A stretch of 64,000 nucleotides of DNA from Microbaculum marinisediminis (GCF_025397915.1 NZ_JALIDZ010000010.1:124001-188000), one strand, 5' to 3'; shown: positions 26,701 through 33,838, numbered from the stretch's first letter. Notes: a model not told the origin generated them from the sequence alone. Numbers and translations are program-made.

Positions 26701-27652
26701 TTTGGTCGCCGGTCGGCCTTCCGTTCCGTTTGTAACGATGGACAAACACGCCTGAGCGGTCGTCGTCACCATCTTCACCGGCCGCCTGGCGGGTGATGAC
26801 AAAGCGGTTCTTGGCGATCCCGGCGACGTCGGGAATGCTCTGGGCGCCCTGGACGCCGTCACCGCCGTCGGCATGGCCGCCGTCGAGGTTGGGTGAGAGC
26901 AGGGCGGTCGCATCGGAGGCATCGACGAGGAAACCCTTGCCGCGCTTTCTGCCGCGCGAGGTGTAGCGCTGAGCGCGAATCGCCCCGTTGGCGTTCCACG
27001 CGACGACAAAACCGCCGCTATTGAGCGCACCGACGGCCGGATACTCATGCGAAAAATTTGGGTACGTCGTATCAACGCGAAATTCGCCCCCCTTGGGGAC
27101 GCCGGTCTTGGAAAACAGCCGCCCGATGATTGCGGTGTAGGCCTGGTCTTGATAGCGCGAGTTCCAAACAACGGCGAAACTGCCATCCTTTAGGCCCGCG
27201 ATCGTCGGATAGTACTGATCGTTCAGCCTGTACGTATTTGCCCGGGCGGGTTCGCCGGCCCGCTCGCCGTCGGCGGTAAAGCGCTGGACATAGACGCCGA
27301 GCCCGGATCCGTCGTCGTACTCATAGGCGACGACGAAGCCGCCCGTAGCCAGACCTGCGACGACCGGATTCAGGAATTCCTGGGACTCCCTGAGAACGTC
27401 GAGTGTCTCACCGACTTTCTTGCCTTGGGAATTGTAGCGTTGGGCCTTTACGCCATTCGGGGAGCCGGCGCGCCAGACAACGACGAAGCCGCCGTCATTC
27501 AACTCGGCCACGTCCGGGCGATACCCGTCTTTCGAAACCGTGAATTCGGCGCCGAATTTCTTCAGTTCTATGGGTTTCTTCGCTTCGGCAGACGCGAATA
27601 TCAGCAAGAGCGCGAAAAGCAGCCCGAAATATGTGAAAATTCGATGCCGCAT
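20777..27652 (-). CDS. Giant secreted multidomain protein: propeller-like repeats, DMFase-beta-like domain, Ig, 4 DUF4082, 6 cadherin-like modules
   Basis: 2291 residues with a signal peptide (about 1-25). Residues about 30-400 carry seven GGFVVxW-type motifs, suggesting a seven-bladed propeller. About 440-940 resemble the N,N-dimethylformamidase beta-subunit-like domain (IDIYRIGYYGGDGARLVDT, then FLSVGHDEYWSAEQR). About 948-1045 is an Ig-like domain (GVEVSVDGGETWFKATG). DUF4082 modules lie at about 1050-1200, 1306-1460, 1666-1825 and 2123-2288. Cadherin-like modules, with the calcium motif LANDSDPDGDPLTVTGV, fill the gaps (one, two and three copies in turn). No LPXTG, autotransporter or RTX end is seen, so anchoring or a secretion route beyond Sec is unclear. 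GGAG stands six bases before the ATG. Function unknown; amidase activity is not proven. Confidence 0.85.
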   Translation of the reverse strand: MRHRIFTYFGLLFALLLIFASAEAKKPIELKKFGAEFTVSKDGYRPDVAELNDGGFVVVWRAGSPNGVKAQRYNSQGKKVGETLDVLRESQEFLNPVVAGLATGGFVVAYEYDDGSGLGVYVQRFTADGERAGEPARANTYRLNDQYYPTIAGLKDGSFAVVWNSRYQDQAYTAIIGRLFSKTGVPKGGEFRVDTTYPNFSHEYPAVGALNSGGFVVAWNANGAIRAQRYTSRGRKRGKGFLVDASDATALLSPNLDGGHADGGDGVQGAQSIPDVAGIAKNRFVITRQAAGEDGDDDRSGVFVHRYKRNGRPTGDQIVVNKKAAGFQGNHTVTGLNNGGFAIVWGGENGVRGQIFNAKAKKTRKAFKINKSAAPSGALPAIAAYGQTGFVAVWWSGDGIKGRRFGGLQEPGKDGKRGIKNGTKTGAQSDGAGPDQGAGTVSVIETSHLNRIALENELPGTPRSVWGVDDDGDENIQGFPTDISVNVGETVDFKINTDSTDYRIDIYRIGYYGGDGARLVDTMVRQLAQPQVQPAPLVEAARGLVDAGNWAVSASWTVPTDAVSGIYFARLERQDATPGVSMMPFIVRDDAASTDIVFQTSDTTWHAYNAWGGASLYENQLQGGVDSRGYAVSYNRPYKINTSVYGGPWDYIFTGEYAAIRWLERNGYDVSYISGVDVARSGNLLLNHKVFLSVGHDEYWSAEQRANVEAARDAGVNLAFWSGNTSFWKTRWEPSIDGSGTDFRTLITYKETRANTDIDPSPIATGTWRDPRFQDPGQEPENSLMGTMFTVDSYRTDMLDIPYEMSRFRFWNNTSVAGLQPGQTATLLPPLLGYEWDSDVDNGYRPAGLVNLSASTVSVNSYLRDYGLTTGDNPAVPHSLTMYRAPSGALVFSAATVYWAFGLDTEHDADQMPADPDIRQAMVNMFADMGVQPTTLAPGLVPAVETTDLQAPASTISTPTAGAGFVEGERVTITGTAADAGGGRVAGVEVSVDGGETWFKATGREAWSFVWAVQEAGNYTIQSRAVDDSYRVETPSAGRQVTVTLPETSSLWTLSARPDQEAVMDYSPLELGVRFSASTSGTISAIRFYKGPLNIGTHIVRLWTGTGTLLASGTSTNEPYSGWQSVTLDTPVQINAGTTYVASYSSDGLYSTTSNYFSSTYTRGPLSVQAGGSVYAYGSSGTFPQFSYQNENYWVDVVFEPSEPSANQSPVAVNDSGFTTPQDTPLALSTVLLLANDSDPDGDTLTVTGVSAPSNGTVSLNSGTVTFTPATGYTGPAGFTYAISDGRGGTASATVALTVTTATPPGEGISLFAPTDTPAILADVDPSPVELGVKFTASTAGTVTAIRYYKSALDSGTHVGSLWTSTGTRLAQVTFTGETNSGWQQATLATPVPLTAGTTYVVSYHSNGRYPATANFFNSAHTNGPLTAPSSGSSGGNGVYLYGSGGFPTQTYSATNYWADIVFVPAAGSNQPPVAVNDGGFTTSQNTPLALSTATLLANDSDPDDDPLTVTGVSAPSNGTVSLNSGTVTFTPATGYSGPAGFTYTISDGQGGSASATVSLTVSPAPNQPPVAVNDSGFTTPQDTPLALSTGLLLANDSDPDGDPLTVTAVSAPSNGSVSLSSGTVTFTPATGYTGPAGFTYAISDGRGGTASATVALTVTTVTPPGEGISLFAPTDTPAILADVDPSPVELGVKFTTSTAGTVTAIRYYKSALDTGTHVGSLWTAGGTRLAQVIFTGETSSGWQQATLASPVPLTAGTTYVVSYHSNGRYPATANFFNGAHTNGPLTAPSSGSSGGNGVYLYGSGGFPTQTYNATNYWADIVFVPAVGSNQPPVAVNDSGFTTAQNTPLALSTATLLANDSDPDGDPLTVTGVSAPSNGTVSLNSGTVTFTPATGYSGPAGFTYTISDGQGGSASATVSLTVSPAANQPPVAVNDSGFTTSQDTPLALSTALLLANDSDPDGDPLTVTGVSAPSNGSVSLNSGTVTFTPATGYTGPAGFTYAISDGRGGTASATVSLTVSPAPNQPPVAVNDSGFATPQDTPLALLTALLLANDSDPDGDPLTVTGVSAPSNGTVSLNSGTVTFTPTTGYTGPAGFTYAISDGRGGSASATVALTVTTVTPPVEGVSLFAPTDTPAILSANDPSPVELGVKFTTSTAGAVTAIRYYKGTQDTGAHIGSLWTSTGTRLAQITFTGESSSGWQQATLASPVSLTAGATYVVSYHSNGGYAATLNYFTTARTSGPLTAPSSGSSGGNGVYLYGSGGFPTQTYNATNYWVDVVFEQSSSQSASLE
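21290..24035 (-). repeat. Near-identical DNA repeats encoding cadherin-like and DUF4082 modules
   Basis: Six copies of a ~290-base unit (beginning about 24035, 23250, 22957, 22170, 21878 and 21580, reading leftwards) and two very similar ~490-base DUF4082 units (about 23735-23250 and 22655-22170). Copies are so alike at the DNA level (for example GTTCACCGCGACCGGCGGCT recurs almost unchanged) that recent duplication or gene conversion is likely. Confidence 0.85.
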
Positions 27653-28229
27653 CCTATGCTCCGTGAACCCTTCCGGTGGCAGCCGACACGCCCCCCATTC
27701 GAACCATTGTGTTGTTCGCTTCCGGTCGGCGGCGGTCGACCAGAACCGTAGAGCAGGTCCAGCAGCTGTGCCGACGCGATGACAAGCCCGGTTTTTGTTG
27801 GCAGGGGATCAAACTGTGACAACCCGAAGCTTCAAGGACCGGCATGTCGGTTGGCGGCAAACAACGCCAGCAAAGTGTGACGGAACGACGCGTCAGGAAC
27901 AGGGGTGAATGCGATGGAACGAGCCTACCTTTCGCTACGGCACCGAACGAAAGGTGGATAGTCCATCCGCATTCGGATGAGACCTTAGGAGAATATGGCT
28001 AAGGGTCGGGATTGATCCGGGTAGCCGCCCGAGCCCTGTCGGCCCGTTGTCGCCGCGAAACTTAACGGGAGAGCGCGGTAGGCACGCAGGTGTCCCGGCT
28101 GGCTATCGCATCAACGTGCGTGACTCCGCGGCGCCTTCCAGCTCGACATGCCGACGCCCGAAGCTCCCGCCATCCGCCCGGGCGCGCCGAAGGCGCCAAG
28201 TGCCGACAGCCGAGGCTTTCGCGGACAGA
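27653..28229. other. 577-base intergenic region upstream of the giant gene
   Basis: Lies between the giant gene and the LysR gene, both on the minus strand, so it is the leader/promoter region of the former. Apart from the hairpin cluster at 27927-28004 I see no gene, no tRNA and no convincing promoter. The G+C and codon pattern give no sign of a degraded gene. Confidence 0.55.
27927..28004. other. Cluster of three perfect hairpins, unexplained
   Basis: Three consecutive perfect inverted repeats within 78 bases: ACCTTTCG/CGAAAGGT (27927-27934 with 27948-27955, 13-base loop), ATCCG/CGGAT (27965-27969 with 27974-27978, four-base loop), and CCTTAG/CTAAGG (27983-27988 with 27999-28004, ten-base loop). 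On the plus strand the last loop contains AGGAGA followed by ATG at 27995, opening a six-codon frame (MAKGRD, stop at 28013-28015). Could be a structured RNA, a leader element or protein-binding sites; matches no riboswitch class known to me. Confidence 0.5.
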
Positions 28230-29249
28230 TCAGCGCGGGCCGGCGTGCGGCAGGCCGTTGACGTAGGAGACGCCCGGCCCGCGTTCCTTGGGTTGGGTCA
28301 GAAGGGGCTTGTCCGGCCGCACTAGGGGCTCCTGCAGCGCCCCCTTGCCGGAGGTGACCAGGTCTCGGATCTCGGACAGAACGAGATTCGCCGCCGGCAA
28401 CAGCGGGCGTGCGGCGCGGCGCAGGACGCAGAGGTCGCGAAACATGTCCGGAAGCTCGATCCTGACCGGCGCGAGCAGCCCTTGCTCTTCCTCGTGGCGA
28501 AATGCCATGGCCGGCAGCATTGTAAGGAAATCCGACGAGGCGACCGTCAGTTTCAGTGTGTGGACGGAATTGGACGCCACGCTGGCGCGCGGTGGCTCGA
28601 CGCCGCCGCGCATGAACATCTTGCGAAGCTCAAGCAGGATGGCGTTGCCCCTCTCGGGTACGATCCAGGGAAAGCGCATGAGGTCGTCGACCGTGCACGG
28701 ATCGCCCCCCGCCAGGGGATGGCTGCAGCGCGCGACCACGAACATCTGTTCCCTCAGCAGATCGCTGACGGTGATCGTTTCGGTGTTTTGGGTTGGCAGC
28801 GCGCTGGCGATAGCGAAATCGATGTTGCCGTGCTCGAGTTCCGCGGCGAGCTGCATGCTTGGCGCTTCGACGACATGGATCTCGATCTCCGGCGCCCGTC
28901 GCAGGGCGCGCTCGAACACAGGCGGCAGCACGAAGCTCGCCGCGCTGGGCACGATCCCCACCCGCGCGACGCCACGCGCGGCGCCCTTCAGCAGGTTCAG
29001 GTCGGCGATGGTGCGGTCGGCGTCAGCGCGCAGGATCCGCGCATGCGGCACGAACGCCTCACCGAACGCGGTGAGGTCCACGCCAAGCGTATGGCGCACG
29101 AACAGCTCGCCACCCAGACGGTTCTCGAGCCGTTTCAGCGCCCGGCTGAGGGCCGGTTGGCTGATGGCGAGCGCCGCGGCCGCGCTTCCCAGGCTGCCGA
29201 GTTCCGTAACTTTCAGGAAATAGGAGATTTCGCGCAGATTCAGATCCAT
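28230..29249 (-). CDS. LysR-family transcriptional regulator
   Basis: Regulator of 339 residues. The winged helix-turn-helix is at about residues 3-62 (REISYFLKVTELGSLGSAAA, ISQPALSRALKRLENRLGG), followed by a periplasmic-binding-protein-like effector domain (about 90-300). The ATG at 29249 is chosen because it puts the HTH at the N-terminus as usual; an upstream in-frame start would add 30 atypical residues. It is divergent from the amidohydrolase/TRAP cluster, with 257 bases between the starts, the classic layout for a LysR regulator of the neighbouring operon. The C-terminal ~25 residues extend beyond the typical domain end. Confidence 0.92.
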   Translation of the reverse strand: MDLNLREISYFLKVTELGSLGSAAAALAISQPALSRALKRLENRLGGELFVRHTLGVDLTAFGEAFVPHARILRADADRTIADLNLLKGAARGVARVGIVPSAASFVLPPVFERALRRAPEIEIHVVEAPSMQLAAELEHGNIDFAIASALPTQNTETITVSDLLREQMFVVARCSHPLAGGDPCTVDDLMRFPWIVPERGNAILLELRKMFMRGGVEPPRASVASNSVHTLKLTVASSDFLTMLPAMAFRHEEEQGLLAPVRIELPDMFRDLCVLRRAARPLLPAANLVLSEIRDLVTSGKGALQEPLVRPDKPLLTQPKERGPGVSYVNGLPHAGPR

Positions 29250-29455
29250 AAGGAATTGTCCGTATCGCCCAAGCAAAACGCAACCGTGCCTGACGAGCAG
29301 CCGCATCGTCGCAAGCGCGCGACGGTTGTGCCCCGACACGGTTGTCCCCCGACTCTGTCATCGGCCGCCCGCGTCACGCAGGTCATGCCGAACGGGTATG
29401 GCCTTGGCGACAAAAGGCATTATGCATCGTTCCCCCTTTTCGACAATATGGCGCG

Positions 29456-29476
29456 AAGAGCCAATCAAAAGCTCTT
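29456..29476. promoter_or_regulatory. Candidate operator upstream of the first amidohydrolase
   Basis: Perfect six-base inverted repeat AAGAGC-N9-GCTCTT, 30 bases before the TTG start. Its 21-base span and place between the LysR gene and its likely target fit a regulator site; it could equally be an mRNA hairpin. Confidence 0.35.
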
Positions 29477-29506
29477 TAAAGATAAAAATTGGAAAAGGGC
29501 AGGATT

Positions 29507-30715
29507 TTGTCGATCGCTTATACAAATGCCAAAATAATAGACGGGACGGGGAAAATTTTCCACGGCGACATTATTGTAGACGACGGCGCGATCACTTCCG
29601 TTGGGGCAGGCCCCGTTTCGGAAGAGCACGGTTTGATCGAGAAACGGGATCTGTCTGGACAGACTGTCGTGCCCGGCTTCATCGATTGTCACGTCCATCT
29701 GCGCAATGACGGCGTGAGCGACCCGAGAGCCCAGGCGGCTGCCGATAGCGACGCGGTCGCCGTGTTGCGCTCGGCGCGCAACGCACGGCGCACTCTGGCA
29801 GCCGGCGTGACGACGATTCGGGATTGCGGCTCGCGCGCCGGCATCGATTTCGCCTTGCGCCAGGCCGCGGCACAGGGGCTCTGCGCGACGCCGCGTCTGG
29901 CCCTAAGCGGCGTAATGATCTGCATGACCGGCGGCCACGGCTGGAGCCTCGGCCTGGAGGCCGATGGGCCGGACGGCGTGCGTCGGGCCGCGCGCGGCCA
30001 GCTCAAGGCGGGCGCCGACAACGTAAAGCTGGTGGCCAGCGGCGGCATCCTGACGCCGGGCTCCGAGATCGGCGCGCCGCAGTTCACGGTCGAGGAGATG
30101 GCTGCGGGCGTCGAGGAGGCGCACCGTGCCGGCAAGACCGCCTGCGCGCACGCCCACGGCACGACCGCGATCAAGAATGCCGTTCGCGCCGGCGTCGACT
30201 CCATCGAACACGGCTACCTGATCGACGACGAGGGCATCGAAATGATGCTCGAGCGCGGTACCTATCTGGTTGCGACGTCGTCCGCGGTGCGCAACGTGGT
30301 GCGGCATGGCGTGGCCGCCGGCATCCGGCCGGAGGTGGTGGCCAAGGCGGAAGCCGCGATCGAGCACCACATCGACGGCTTCAAGCGCGCCTACAAGGCC
30401 GGCGTGAAAATGGCGATGGGCACCGATTCCGGGGTTCCCTTCACCGACCACGGCAACAATCTCGACGAACTTGTCTACCTGGTGGAGATGGGCGTTCCGC
30501 CGATCGAGGCGATCTCCATCGCCACGCTCAACAGTGCACGGCTCCTGCGTATGGACGACCGCATCGGCAGCCTGGAAGCAGGCAAGCGCGCCGATTTCGT
30601 CGTCATCGACGGCGACCCTCTGTCCGACATCACGGTCCTGCAGGACCGGAACCGCATCCGTCTGGTGGTCGTCGACGGCCAGACCATGGTCGACGAATCC
30701 GGTTTCGCCGGCTGA
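29507..30715 (+). CDS. Amidohydrolase, dipeptidase-like (COG1228 type)
   Basis: Metal-dependent amidohydrolase of 402 residues. Metal ligands visible: HVH in FIDCHVHLRNDG (about 56-60), the lysine expected to be carboxylated in LKAGADNVKLVASGG (about 170-184), histidines in TACAHAHGTTA and SIEHGYLID, and the aspartate in MAMGTDSGVPF (about 300-310). The set matches enzymes of the Cc2672/Sgx9260 group, which cleave dipeptides with particular C-terminal residues; the exact substrate is not readable. The start appears to be TTG at 29507, preceded by GGGCAGGA; another TTG 18 bases upstream lacks a ribosome site. A paralogue (36799-38088) closes the same cluster. Confidence 0.85.
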   Translation: MSIAYTNAKIIDGTGKIFHGDIIVDDGAITSVGAGPVSEEHGLIEKRDLSGQTVVPGFIDCHVHLRNDGVSDPRAQAAADSDAVAVLRSARNARRTLAAGVTTIRDCGSRAGIDFALRQAAAQGLCATPRLALSGVMICMTGGHGWSLGLEADGPDGVRRAARGQLKAGADNVKLVASGGILTPGSEIGAPQFTVEEMAAGVEEAHRAGKTACAHAHGTTAIKNAVRAGVDSIEHGYLIDDEGIEMMLERGTYLVATSSAVRNVVRHGVAAGIRPEVVAKAEAAIEHHIDGFKRAYKAGVKMAMGTDSGVPFTDHGNNLDELVYLVEMGVPPIEAISIATLNSARLLRMDDRIGSLEAGKRADFVVIDGDPLSDITVLQDRNRIRLVVVDGQTMVDESGFAG

Positions 30716-30762
30716 CGCCGGCTCCACATCCCTCTCATTCACTACCAGACCGGAGTCCGGCC

Positions 30763-31674
30763 ATGGAAAAAGCGGAAAAAATCTGGATCAACGGCGAGGT
30801 CGTCCCATGGGACGACGCCACGGTTCATCTGGTCAGCAACACGTTGCACTACGGCTTCGGCGTCTTCGAGGGCATACGCTGCTACAAGACAGACACCGGC
30901 CCGGCCGTCTTCCGGCTGCGCGAGCATATGGTGCGGCTCGCCCGGTCCGCCGAGATCCTCGGATTCAGCCTGCCGTACACGCTCGACGAACTCGTCGAAG
31001 GAACGCGGGAGGTCATCAGGGCCAACGGCTTCGAACAATGCTACATCCGCCCGCTCGCCTATGTCGGCGAGGGCGGCATGGGACTGTCTTACGAGGACTG
31101 CCCGGTAAGCGTCGCTATCGCTGTCTGGTTCTGGGGCGAGTATGTCGGCAAGGGTACGCTCGAGAACGGCAGCCGGGCGCGGGTTTCGACCTATGCGCGC
31201 CACCACATCAACACCAACATGTCGAAGGCCAAGGCATGCGGCAACTACATGCTGTTCCAGATGGCCCGCACGGAGGCGCGCCGCGACGGCTATGACGAGG
31301 CGCTTCTGCTCGATAGCAACGGACACGTTGCGGAAGGGTCGGTGGAGCACATCTTCCTGGTGCGCGACGGTGCCCTGGTGACGCCGCCACTGACCCATCT
31401 GCTCGACGGCATCACCCGCAACACAGTGATCGTGCTGGCACGCGAGCTCGGCCTCGAAGTGCGCGAGGAACTGTTCTCCCGCGACCATGTGCTGACCAGC
31501 GACGAGGCCTTCTTCGTCGGCACCGGCGCCGAGGTGACGCCGCTGGTCGAGCTCGACCGCCGCCCGATCGGCAGCGGCAAGCCCGGCCCCGTCACCAAGC
31601 AGATCCAGGAAGCCTATTTCACCACGGTCTACGGCCGCAGCAACCGTCACGCCGATTGGCTGACGTACGTATGA
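30763..31674 (+). CDS. Branched-chain-amino-acid-type aminotransferase (fold IV)
   Basis: PLP-dependent transaminase of 303 residues, class IV. N-terminal WINGEVVPWDDATVHLVSNT and YGFGVFEGIRCY (about 24-35) are typical of IlvE. The PLP lysine is in SKAKACGNYMLFQMA (about 155-169); EGSVEHIFLV and GITRNTVIVLARELG complete the family signature. In E. coli IlvE makes Leu, Ile and Val; placed here in a catabolic cluster it more probably removes amino groups from imported amino acids (inference). It lies 47 bases after the amidohydrolase and 16 before the M24 peptidase. Confidence 0.9.
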   Translation: MEKAEKIWINGEVVPWDDATVHLVSNTLHYGFGVFEGIRCYKTDTGPAVFRLREHMVRLARSAEILGFSLPYTLDELVEGTREVIRANGFEQCYIRPLAYVGEGGMGLSYEDCPVSVAIAVWFWGEYVGKGTLENGSRARVSTYARHHINTNMSKAKACGNYMLFQMARTEARRDGYDEALLLDSNGHVAEGSVEHIFLVRDGALVTPPLTHLLDGITRNTVIVLARELGLEVREELFSRDHVLTSDEAFFVGTGAEVTPLVELDRRPIGSGKPGPVTKQIQEAYFTTVYGRSNRHADWLTYV

Positions 31675-31690
31675 GACAGTGAGAGACCGT

Positions 31691-32848
31691 ATGTCAGCAA
31701 TGCCCCCCGACGAGTACTCCAACCGCGTCGCACGGGCGCGCGACCTGATGCGCGAGCGCGGGCTCGACGGCCTGATCGTCACCGACCCGGTGCACTACGG
31801 CTACTTCACCGGACACAAGGTGCCGGCATGGATGAAGTCGCGGCCGGCGATCCTGGTCCTGCCGCTCGACGGCGAGCCGGCGCTGATCACCTGGTCCGGC
31901 CCGGAGATGTTCTGCCGGCTCTACGACATGCCGTTTCCCTCCTGGGTGCAGGACCGCCGGATCTACCCGGAAGTCCCCTTCACCGACGCACCGCGGGTTG
32001 ACTGGGGTGTTGCCGAGATCGTGCGCGAGCGCGGCCTGGATAGCGGGCGCCTCGGGATCGAACTCGGCCGCGAGACATGGCTCGGCATCCCGTACGACGA
32101 CTATGAGCTGCTGCGCGAGCAGTTGCCGAAGGTGCGCTTCGTCAATTCCGGTCCGGTTCTGTGGGGCTGCCGGCTCATCAAGTCGGAGTGGGAAATCGAC
32201 TGCATGCGCCAGGCCTGCGCGATCGGTGGCCGGGCCTGGCAGCGCATGTTCGAGGCGCTGCGGCCGGGGATCTCCGTGCCCGAAGTGCAACGCCAGGTGC
32301 TGGCGTTCTATGCGGAGGAGGGCGCCGACATTACCTCCGAGCCGCCGATGGTGTTCGGTGCCACCGGCGAAGGTCGGACGTTTCAGAATGGCGACGTCCT
32401 CTACATCGACGGCGGCTGCAGCTACGCCGGCTACCGGATGGATATCACGCGCCGCGCCGTGTTCGGCAAACCGTCGCCCCGCCAGCTGGCCGAGCACGAC
32501 GGCATGTGGGACCTGCTTTGGGAAATCATCGAACGGATGGTGCCTGGCACGCCCGTCAGCGAGATTTTCGCCTTCTCGCAGGCGCGCCTCGCCGCCCGGC
32601 CGGAGTTCCGCAATTACTCCGACCACCCCGCGAAGAGAATCGGCCATGGGATAGGGCTGGAGAACGAGCCGCCGTCGATCTCCGGGACCGACAAGACCGT
32701 GCTGGAGGCGGGCATGGTGCTGACTCCCGAACCGAAAATCGAGAGCGAGGACGGCCTCGTCAATCCGGAGGAGCAGGTCGTGGTCCGCGCCTCCGGCCCG
32801 GAAGTCATCTCGCCGGTACCCGACTGGCGGCTCTTCGAGGTGAATTGA
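31691..32848 (+). CDS. M24 family metallopeptidase (Xaa-Pro peptidase-like)
   Basis: Peptidase of 385 residues with a creatinase-like N-terminal domain (about 1-150) and a pita-bread catalytic domain. Five metal ligands are traceable: Asp in LYIDGGCSYAGYRMDITR (two Asp, about 237-248), His in GHGIGLENEP (about 319-328), Glu in LTPEPKIE and Glu in NPEEQVVV. Members cleave Xaa-Pro bonds or act on creatine-like molecules. The ATG at 31691 is preferred to a GTG at 31679 that is four codons upstream. With the two amidohydrolases it makes three potential peptide-bond hydrolases in one cluster. Confidence 0.9.
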   Translation: MSAMPPDEYSNRVARARDLMRERGLDGLIVTDPVHYGYFTGHKVPAWMKSRPAILVLPLDGEPALITWSGPEMFCRLYDMPFPSWVQDRRIYPEVPFTDAPRVDWGVAEIVRERGLDSGRLGIELGRETWLGIPYDDYELLREQLPKVRFVNSGPVLWGCRLIKSEWEIDCMRQACAIGGRAWQRMFEALRPGISVPEVQRQVLAFYAEEGADITSEPPMVFGATGEGRTFQNGDVLYIDGGCSYAGYRMDITRRAVFGKPSPRQLAEHDGMWDLLWEIIERMVPGTPVSEIFAFSQARLAARPEFRNYSDHPAKRIGHGIGLENEPPSISGTDKTVLEAGMVLTPEPKIESEDGLVNPEEQVVVRASGPEVISPVPDWRLFEVN

Positions 32849-32857
32849 ACGGTGACG

Positions 32858-33838
32858 ATGACGACACAACCGCTGCGACTTCTCAGCGAGCAGGACATCC
32901 GAGCCCTCGGGCTTTCGCTTTCCGAGGTGATCGACCTGACCGAGCAGGCCTATCGTCTGGATGCCGAAGGCCAGACCGAGGTCCCGACAAAGATCGGCGT
33001 GCATCCCGACCGCCCGGCCAGCTTCCTGCACGCGATGCCCGCATGGGTCGCGGGAAACCGGTCGCTCGGCATGAAGTGGGTGTCGTATTTTCCCGGTAAC
33101 TTTGACGGCGGCATGGCCGATTCAACCGGCCTGATCGTCCTCAACGATCCCGATCACGGCCACCCCGTCTGCATCATGGAAGGCATGTACATCACCTTCC
33201 TGCGCACGGCCGCGTGCGCGGCGGTTGCGGTGCGCGCACTCATCGAGCGCGATCCGGAGACGCTGATGCTGGTCGGTTGCGGCGGGCTCGGGCGATGGTC
33301 GCTGCGGGTGATGACGGCGGCCTTTCCGTCTCTGCACACCGTCTATGTTTCGTCGAAGACCGCCGCGTCGCGTGAGCGGTTCGCCGAGGAACTGGCCGGG
33401 GAGGGGGCGCCGAGGATCATCCCGGTTGACGAACCGGCCGAAGCAATACGCGCGAGCGACATCGTCGTGTCATCGGTCCCGCCGGGCGGTGGCCAGCCGG
33501 TGACGGCGGACTGCCTGGCGCCCGGCAGCTTCTTCGTGCCGCTCGACCTGACAAACGCGTGGCACGACGACGTGCCGGCGGCGATGGACCGGATCGTTGC
33601 GGACAATCCGGAGAACCTGGCCGGCCTGCTCACGCGGGCTCGCCCCGCGGCGCGGCTCGACCCTGAACGGATTGAGCGCACCCAGAATCTGGTAGCCGGC
33701 AGGGGGACGAAGGCCGGCCGTTACGAGCGCACTTTCGTCGGGGTCTGCGGCATCGCGAGCACTGACGTGGTCATCGGTTGGGAGATCTTCCGGCGCGCGG
33801 TTACGGCAGAGGCCGGGACGCTCTTCCAGATGACCTGA
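32858..33838 (+). CDS. Ornithine cyclodeaminase / mu-crystallin family protein
   Basis: NAD(P)-dependent enzyme of 326 residues. The substrate lysine region GMKWVSYFPGN (about 69-79) and the Rossmann turn LVGCGGLGRWSLRVM (about 135-149) are intact. The family includes ornithine cyclodeaminase, alanine dehydrogenase and ketimine reductases, so the reaction is imine reduction or amino-acid deamination/cyclisation; which one is unclear. GTG at 32852 is an alternative start two codons upstream. It follows the M24 gene directly and precedes the TRAP transporter by 56 bases. Confidence 0.88.
   Translation: MTTQPLRLLSEQDIRALGLSLSEVIDLTEQAYRLDAEGQTEVPTKIGVHPDRPASFLHAMPAWVAGNRSLGMKWVSYFPGNFDGGMADSTGLIVLNDPDHGHPVCIMEGMYITFLRTAACAAVAVRALIERDPETLMLVGCGGLGRWSLRVMTAAFPSLHTVYVSSKTAASRERFAEELAGEGAPRIIPVDEPAEAIRASDIVVSSVPPGGGQPVTADCLAPGSFFVPLDLTNAWHDDVPAAMDRIVADNPENLAGLLTRARPAARLDPERIERTQNLVAGRGTKAGRYERTFVGVCGIASTDVVIGWEIFRRAVTAEAGTLFQMT

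Noticed and set aside
22499-26755. Long plus-strand open frames across the giant exoprotein gene
   Set aside because: They mirror the repeats of the minus-strand gene and have no start signal, domain or signal peptide of their own.
20777-27652. Calling the giant protein N,N-dimethylformamidase
   Set aside because: Only the central domain resembles the beta subunit; no small subunit gene is present and the rest is an adhesin-like array, so activity cannot be claimed.
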